The notes under the pieces are model-generated. The model searched no databases. It worked only from the letters and a program-made list of their open reading frames with translations, and was not told where the DNA came from. The translations under genes were made by a program, and so were the position numbers. Below, piece by piece: positions 7,543 to 9,723 of a stretch of DNA of 9,723 bases (position 1 is the first letter of the stretch; every line of letters begins with the position of its first letter). Location: positions 1-9,723 of the forward strand of contig CAAFWT010000161.1 of NCBI GenBank assembly GCA_900766785.1, given 5' to 3'. This stretch comes from an uncultured Paraprevotella sp. (GTDB lineage: Bacteria; Bacteroidota; Bacteroidia; Bacteroidales; Bacteroidaceae).

Positions 7543-8529
7543 ATGAAATACGTCGGCATACATACGCAGCAGGCTTCCAATAATATGAAGTCCCTGCTGC
7601 TCTTGCTCCTCTTTCCCTGTATCTTGCTGGGTGTCGTATATGTGTTTCTCGTCATAGTCAACATGCTGGGCATCTCTGATCCCGCCTATGGCGAAACCAG
7701 TGAGGTCAACTGGGCGTATGTCAACTATGAGATGATGCACGTACTTCCCTGGGTGGTGGGCATTGTGGGGCTGTGGTTTCTCATAGCCTATTTCATGAAT
7801 ACCAGTATGGTGCGTCGTGCCACGGGTGCCCGTCCCCTGGAGCGCAGAGAGAATCCTCGGGTATATAATATCGTGGAGAATCTCACCATGGCTTGTGGCA
7901 TGCCCATGCCCAAGGTCAACGTCATAGATGACCCCATGCTGAATGCCTTTGCCAGCGGAATAGATGACAAGAGTTATACGGTGACAGTCACCACTGGCAT
8001 CTGTGACCGGCTCAACGATGAGGAACTGGCAGGGGTGATAGGTCATGAGCTCACGCACATCCGCAATCGTGATACACGTCTGCTCATCATCAGCATCATC
8101 TTTGTGGGTATCATGAGCACCATTATGAGCCTGTCTGTACGCTTGATGTGGAACAATATGATATTCGGAACACGCCGTCGTGATGAAAAGAACTCAGGCG
8201 GAGGCATCCTGCTCCTGTTTGTGGTGATAATCCTATCGGCCATCGGCTATTTCTTCACTCTGCTCACTCGCTTCGCCATCAGTCGCAAGCGTGAGTATAT
8301 GGCCGATGCTGGAGGAGCAGAACTGTGTGGTAATCCGCTTGCCTTGGCTTCTGCCCTGCGTAAGATAAGTGCTCATCCCGGTTTGGGTCAGGTGAAGCGT
8401 GAGGATGTGGCGCAGCTCTTTATCATCCATCCAAAGGCTCTGAAGAGCAGTCTGACGAGCATGATGGACAGCCTCTTCAGCACCCATCCCAGTATAGAGA
8501 GCCGTATTGCCTATCTGGAGCAGTTCTGA
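7543..8529 (+). CDS. M48-family membrane zinc metalloprotease, HtpX-like
   Basis: A 328-residue integral-membrane zinc endopeptidase, expected to degrade misfolded or damaged membrane proteins at the inner membrane. Hydrophobic segments are at about 16-42, 67-85, 179-198 and 221-242. The zinc site is HELTH at 168-172 (His168, His172, Glu169 catalytic), and the third ligand is probably Glu251 in REYMAD, both in the expected order. The pre-catalytic stretch PMLNAFASG (131-139) is typical of the family. The C-terminus SLFSTHPSIESRIAYLEQF matches the usual HtpX-like ending with the THPxxxxRI motif. The ATG at 7543 was preferred over an overlapping TTG at 7540. The gene follows lemA closely. The precise subgroup (HtpX proper or a related M48B protease) cannot be settled by eye. 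Confidence 0.95.
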   Translation: MKYVGIHTQQASNNMKSLLLLLLFPCILLGVVYVFLVIVNMLGISDPAYGETSEVNWAYVNYEMMHVLPWVVGIVGLWFLIAYFMNTSMVRRATGARPLERRENPRVYNIVENLTMACGMPMPKVNVIDDPMLNAFASGIDDKSYTVTVTTGICDRLNDEELAGVIGHELTHIRNRDTRLLIISIIFVGIMSTIMSLSVRLMWNNMIFGTRRRDEKNSGGGILLLFVVIILSAIGYFFTLLTRFAISRKREYMADAGGAELCGNPLALASALRKISAHPGLGQVKREDVAQLFIIHPKALKSSLTSMMDSLFSTHPSIESRIAYLEQF

Positions 8530-8817
8530 GGTCGTTATATTCTTTTTAGACTTCAGTTAGAGAAGGGTAGCTTGCTGTTACTTTACTTCCATTCTGTCGT
8601 TTGCATAAGCCCTGAAATTTCGATATGATCGAAATGACTCGCCCTCGCTTGCAAATATGCGAACCCTGAAATCTGAAAAATGGCAACTGAAGGGCGAAAA
8701 ACATCCCTTTTACCCATATATAATCCTTTGAACGTATGTCGTTAGCTGCAGGGACGTACGTTCAAGGGTTGTCAGGATATACGTCCATAGCATATTTGAA
8801 TGGTCTTAAACGAAAAT
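8530..8817. other. Non-coding region after the M48 gene
   Basis: No credible gene or T-run terminator is seen here. It holds a perfect eight-base palindrome around a three-base spacer (ATTTCGAT 8617-8624, ATCGAAAT 8628-8635), a repeated nonamer ccctgaaat (8610-8618 and 8664-8672), and a longer hairpin at 8728-8765 described separately. The density of small repeats suggests debris of mobile sequence or unrecognised regulatory RNA; neither can be shown. Confidence 0.6.
8728..8765. repeat. 13-base hairpin with 12-base loop
   Basis: Arms 8728-8740 (ttgaacgtatgtc) and 8753-8765 (gacgtacgttcaa) pair over 13 positions with one T-G wobble; two outer G-C pairs can be added with a bulged T. A second copy of part of the arm, tacgtcc at 8780-8786, can instead pair perfectly with ggacgta at 8752-8758. 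No T run follows, so it is not an obvious terminator. Confidence 0.6.
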
Positions 8818-8834
8818 ATTGCTGTCCGGTAAAA
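8818..8834 (+). repeat. Left terminal inverted repeat
   Basis: attgctgtccggtaaaa, a perfect inverted match to 8945-8961 and to 9258-9274. One further outer base pair (t8817/a8962) extends the match, but this may belong to the AAAAT flank. Confidence 0.85.
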
Positions 8835-8891
8835 TGGCTATCTTTGCTCATGGTTATTTTCTTAAATTTAACAACAACAAAGATAACCAAA

Positions 8892-8923
8892 AGGGCTGAT
8901 ACCTCGTGAGAAGTGTCAGCCCT
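8892..8923. terminator. Stem-loop inside the element, possible terminator
   Basis: AGGGCTGATA (8892-8901) and TGTCAGCCCT (8914-8923) pair over ten bases with one T-G wobble, plus c8902-g8913. On the minus strand the stem is followed by TTTTGGTT, so it could stop leftward transcription; on the plus strand it is followed only by aattt. Confidence 0.45.
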
Positions 8924-8944
8924 AATTTCGCTTACTCATAAAAG

Positions 8945-8961
8945 TTTTACCGGACAGCAAT
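8945..8961 (-). repeat. Right terminal inverted repeat
   Basis: ttttaccggacagcaat, the exact reverse complement of 8818-8834. The 28 bases 8935-8962 match 9248-9275 at 25 positions, so the element end extends beyond the 17-base repeat. Confidence 0.85.
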
Positions 8962-8980
8962 AAAATCAAAAAAAACAGAT

Positions 8981-9184
8981 ATGAGAAGGTTTCTATCACT
9001 CGGCGCATTCCTCTCCGCGCTGATGTTTGCAGCCATAGGGATGTGGATTCCGCCCCAAGGAGAAATCTCAGGATCGGTACTCATCCTCATCGCCCAGATG
9101 CTCATCCTCTGTACTACGATGCTGAGAATCCTGCCAGGCAGGGATTCTTATCGCGAGGAATTTCCTGTCATACGGGTACTCTGA
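8981..9184 (+). CDS. Small hydrophobic protein, two predicted membrane helices
   Basis: A 67-residue frame starting MRRFLSLGAF. Two hydrophobic stretches (about 5-24 and 31-50) are separated by a short turn with IPPQGEISGSV, and the tail after residue 50 is charged. This shape, a hairpin membrane protein with a Pro-Pro-x-Gly turn, looks like the small hypothetical membrane proteins common in Bacteroidales genomes, but I cannot assign a family or role. The ATG lies 19 bases after the MITE-like element's right end, so its promoter would have to lie in or across that element. A purine-poor aaaaaaaacagat precedes it rather than a clear ribosome-binding site. The C-terminal sequence is less protein-like than the rest, so a frameshifted or trimmed end is possible. 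Confidence 0.5.
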   Translation: MRRFLSLGAFLSALMFAAIGMWIPPQGEISGSVLILIAQMLILCTTMLRILPGRDSYREEFPVIRVL

Positions 9185-9247
9185 CCATGGAGGGCATCTC
9201 CAACATCAGGAAAGAGGCCGCATCCACCCAAAGGAAGATCTTCTATG

Positions 9248-9275
9248 CTCATTTGAGTTTTACCGGACAGCAATA
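9248..9275 (+). repeat. Third, solitary copy of the element's right end
   Basis: Nineteen bases (9257-9275, gttttaccggacagcaata) are identical to 8944-8962 in the same orientation; with ctcat at 9248-9252 and a three-base mismatch the match grows to 25 of 28. No inverted partner is seen downstream. It could be the right end of a longer element starting at 8818, or a remnant of a second insertion. The bases after it (acttc) do not match AAAAT. Confidence 0.75.
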
Positions 9276-9395
9276 CTTCCCAATAGTAGATATAATTGTC
9301 TTTTATTCCCACAACGTCGGTGAATCCGTATCCTTCCACACTTTCCACATGATAAGCAAAATGGCCTTCTGCAATTTTCTATGAAATGTTTTTTG

Positions 9396-9403
9396 TACAT
9401 TTG
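9396..9403 (+). promoter_or_regulatory. Bacteroidetes -7 promoter box for the membrane protein gene
   Basis: TACATTTG matches TAnnTTTG and ends 31 bases before the ATG at 9435. The predicted start near 9410 gives a leader of about 25 bases. A perfect eight-base inverted repeat (ttctgcaa 9367-9374, ttgcagaa 9401-9408) overlaps the box and the -33 region and could be an operator. Confidence 0.6.
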
Positions 9404-9434
9404 CAGAAATATTTAATAAGAAACACACGAGGAT

Positions 9435-9723
9435 ATGAACACTTTATTTCTACTCCAATTCTGCTGCATGATAGTGACCATCAGTCTTGCATTGCTTGTT
9501 GCCCTTTCCCGCTTCTACGTTAAGTGGGTAAACAAGCGATATGAGCGGTCACGCAAATTCCTCGTTCTATCTATGATTTGCCTTGCCATACACTATTTCT
9601 TTCAGATGCGATATGGTCTGCGTGCGTCGGGTGACGATGTGGGTATGTTGGCAAACATCATCTTCTATACTCCTACGGCATTTCTCGTAGCCTGCGCTAT
9701 TGTCAACCTCGAATGCTCACACC
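9435..9723 (+). CDS. Multi-pass membrane protein, N-terminal part (cut by window edge)
   Basis: The first 96 residues of an integral-membrane protein. Hydrophobic segments are at about 3-26, 41-58 and 72-92, with a basic linker (KWVNKRYERSRK) after the first and a polar loop RYGLRASGDDVG before the third. This pattern resembles the membrane sensor halves that precede histidine-kinase or AraC-type output domains in Prevotella and Bacteroides, but no output domain lies inside the window, so this is a guess from shape only. The ATG at 9435 has a good ribosome-binding stretch (acgagga, 9428-9433 region) and a well-placed promoter box, which makes it a real gene start. Confidence 0.8.
   Translation, partial: MNTLFLLQFCCMIVTISLALLVALSRFYVKWVNKRYERSRKFLVLSMICLAIHYFFQMRYGLRASGDDVGMLANIIFYTPTAFLVACAIVNLECSH

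Larger units (their letters stand above)
8818..8961. mobile_element. MITE-like element with 17-base terminal inverted repeats
   Basis: A 144-base segment bounded by attgctgtccggtaaaa (8818-8834) and its exact reverse complement (8945-8961). Both ends are flanked by the same five bases, AAAAT (8813-8817 and 8962-8966), which looks like a target-site duplication, although it is low-complexity sequence. It holds no transposase and no ORF of note. Inside are a stem 8851-8860/8880-8889, a stem-loop 8892-8923, and a TATCTTTG promoter-like box at 8839-8846 whose reverse complement recurs at 8878-8885. Size, ends and lack of coding sequence fit a non-autonomous (MITE-like) transposable element. The parent insertion sequence family is not recognised. 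Confidence 0.6.

Noticed and set aside
8617..8635. ATTTCGAT-ATG-ATCGAAAT palindrome as an operator
   Set aside because: It is a perfect dyad but lies 75 or more bases after a gene end with no promoter or gene start nearby, so no regulatory role can be supported.
8839..8846. TATCTTTG promoter-like box inside the MITE-like element as the promoter of the small ORF
   Set aside because: A stem-loop at 8892-8923 lies between it and the ORF, the -33 match is poor, and the box is also half of an internal inverted repeat, so it is noted only as part of the element.
9148..9348. A 66-codon minus-strand frame reading through the solitary repeat (LLSGKTQ)
   Set aside because: It overlaps the better-looking small membrane ORF, has no recognisable domain, and the reading of the repeat is probably chance.
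1..9723. CRISPR array, tRNA/rRNA, prophage, defence or biosynthetic cluster
   Set aside because: I looked for spaced direct repeats, tRNA-like cloverleaf ends and signature proteins on both strands and saw none; the genes are mostly core functions.

Overview
The window looks like an ordinary chromosomal stretch of a Bacteroidales bacterium, most likely Prevotella-like. The evidence is the protein set and the promoters. There is a 286-residue primary sigma factor without region 1.1, a DEAD-box helicase with a C-terminal DbpA-type RNA-binding domain, and a secreted family S46 dipeptidyl-peptidase. Four gene-facing copies, plus one inside a repeat element, of the Bacteroidetes -7 promoter box TAnnTTTG are present. 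The genus is inferred; no rRNA or other marker is present.

Layout. On the minus strand from 1266 to 1, a patatin-like phospholipase overlaps by one base a PfkB-family sugar kinase that runs off the left edge. Back-to-back promoters at 1341-1398 separate this pair from the plus-strand DEAD-box helicase (1407-3401). The helicase is followed 51 bases later by the S46 dipeptidyl-peptidase (3453-5600). The primary sigma factor rpoD (6601-5741, minus) converges on the peptidase, with two hairpins between them. A 323-base divergent region then leads to lemA (6925-7491) and a membrane M48/HtpX-like protease (7543-8529), a commonly seen pair.

From 8530 to 9434 the window holds no long gene. This part is the most unusual. 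It contains a strong hairpin, a 144-base MITE-like element (8818-8961) with 17-base perfect terminal inverted repeats and a matching AAAAT repeat on both sides, a small two-helix membrane protein ORF (8981-9184), and a third copy of the element's end at 9248-9275. At the right edge a multi-pass membrane protein starts at 9435 behind a good promoter box and is cut by the window end.

How the genes fit together. Most are core functions: transcription initiation (RpoD), RNA remodelling (helicase), envelope protein quality control (LemA/M48) and periplasmic peptide breakdown (S46 peptidase). I see no sign of a coordinated new system such as a defence island, CRISPR array, prophage or biosynthetic cluster. 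The non-coding repeats between 8530 and 9434 are the part that deserves follow-up.
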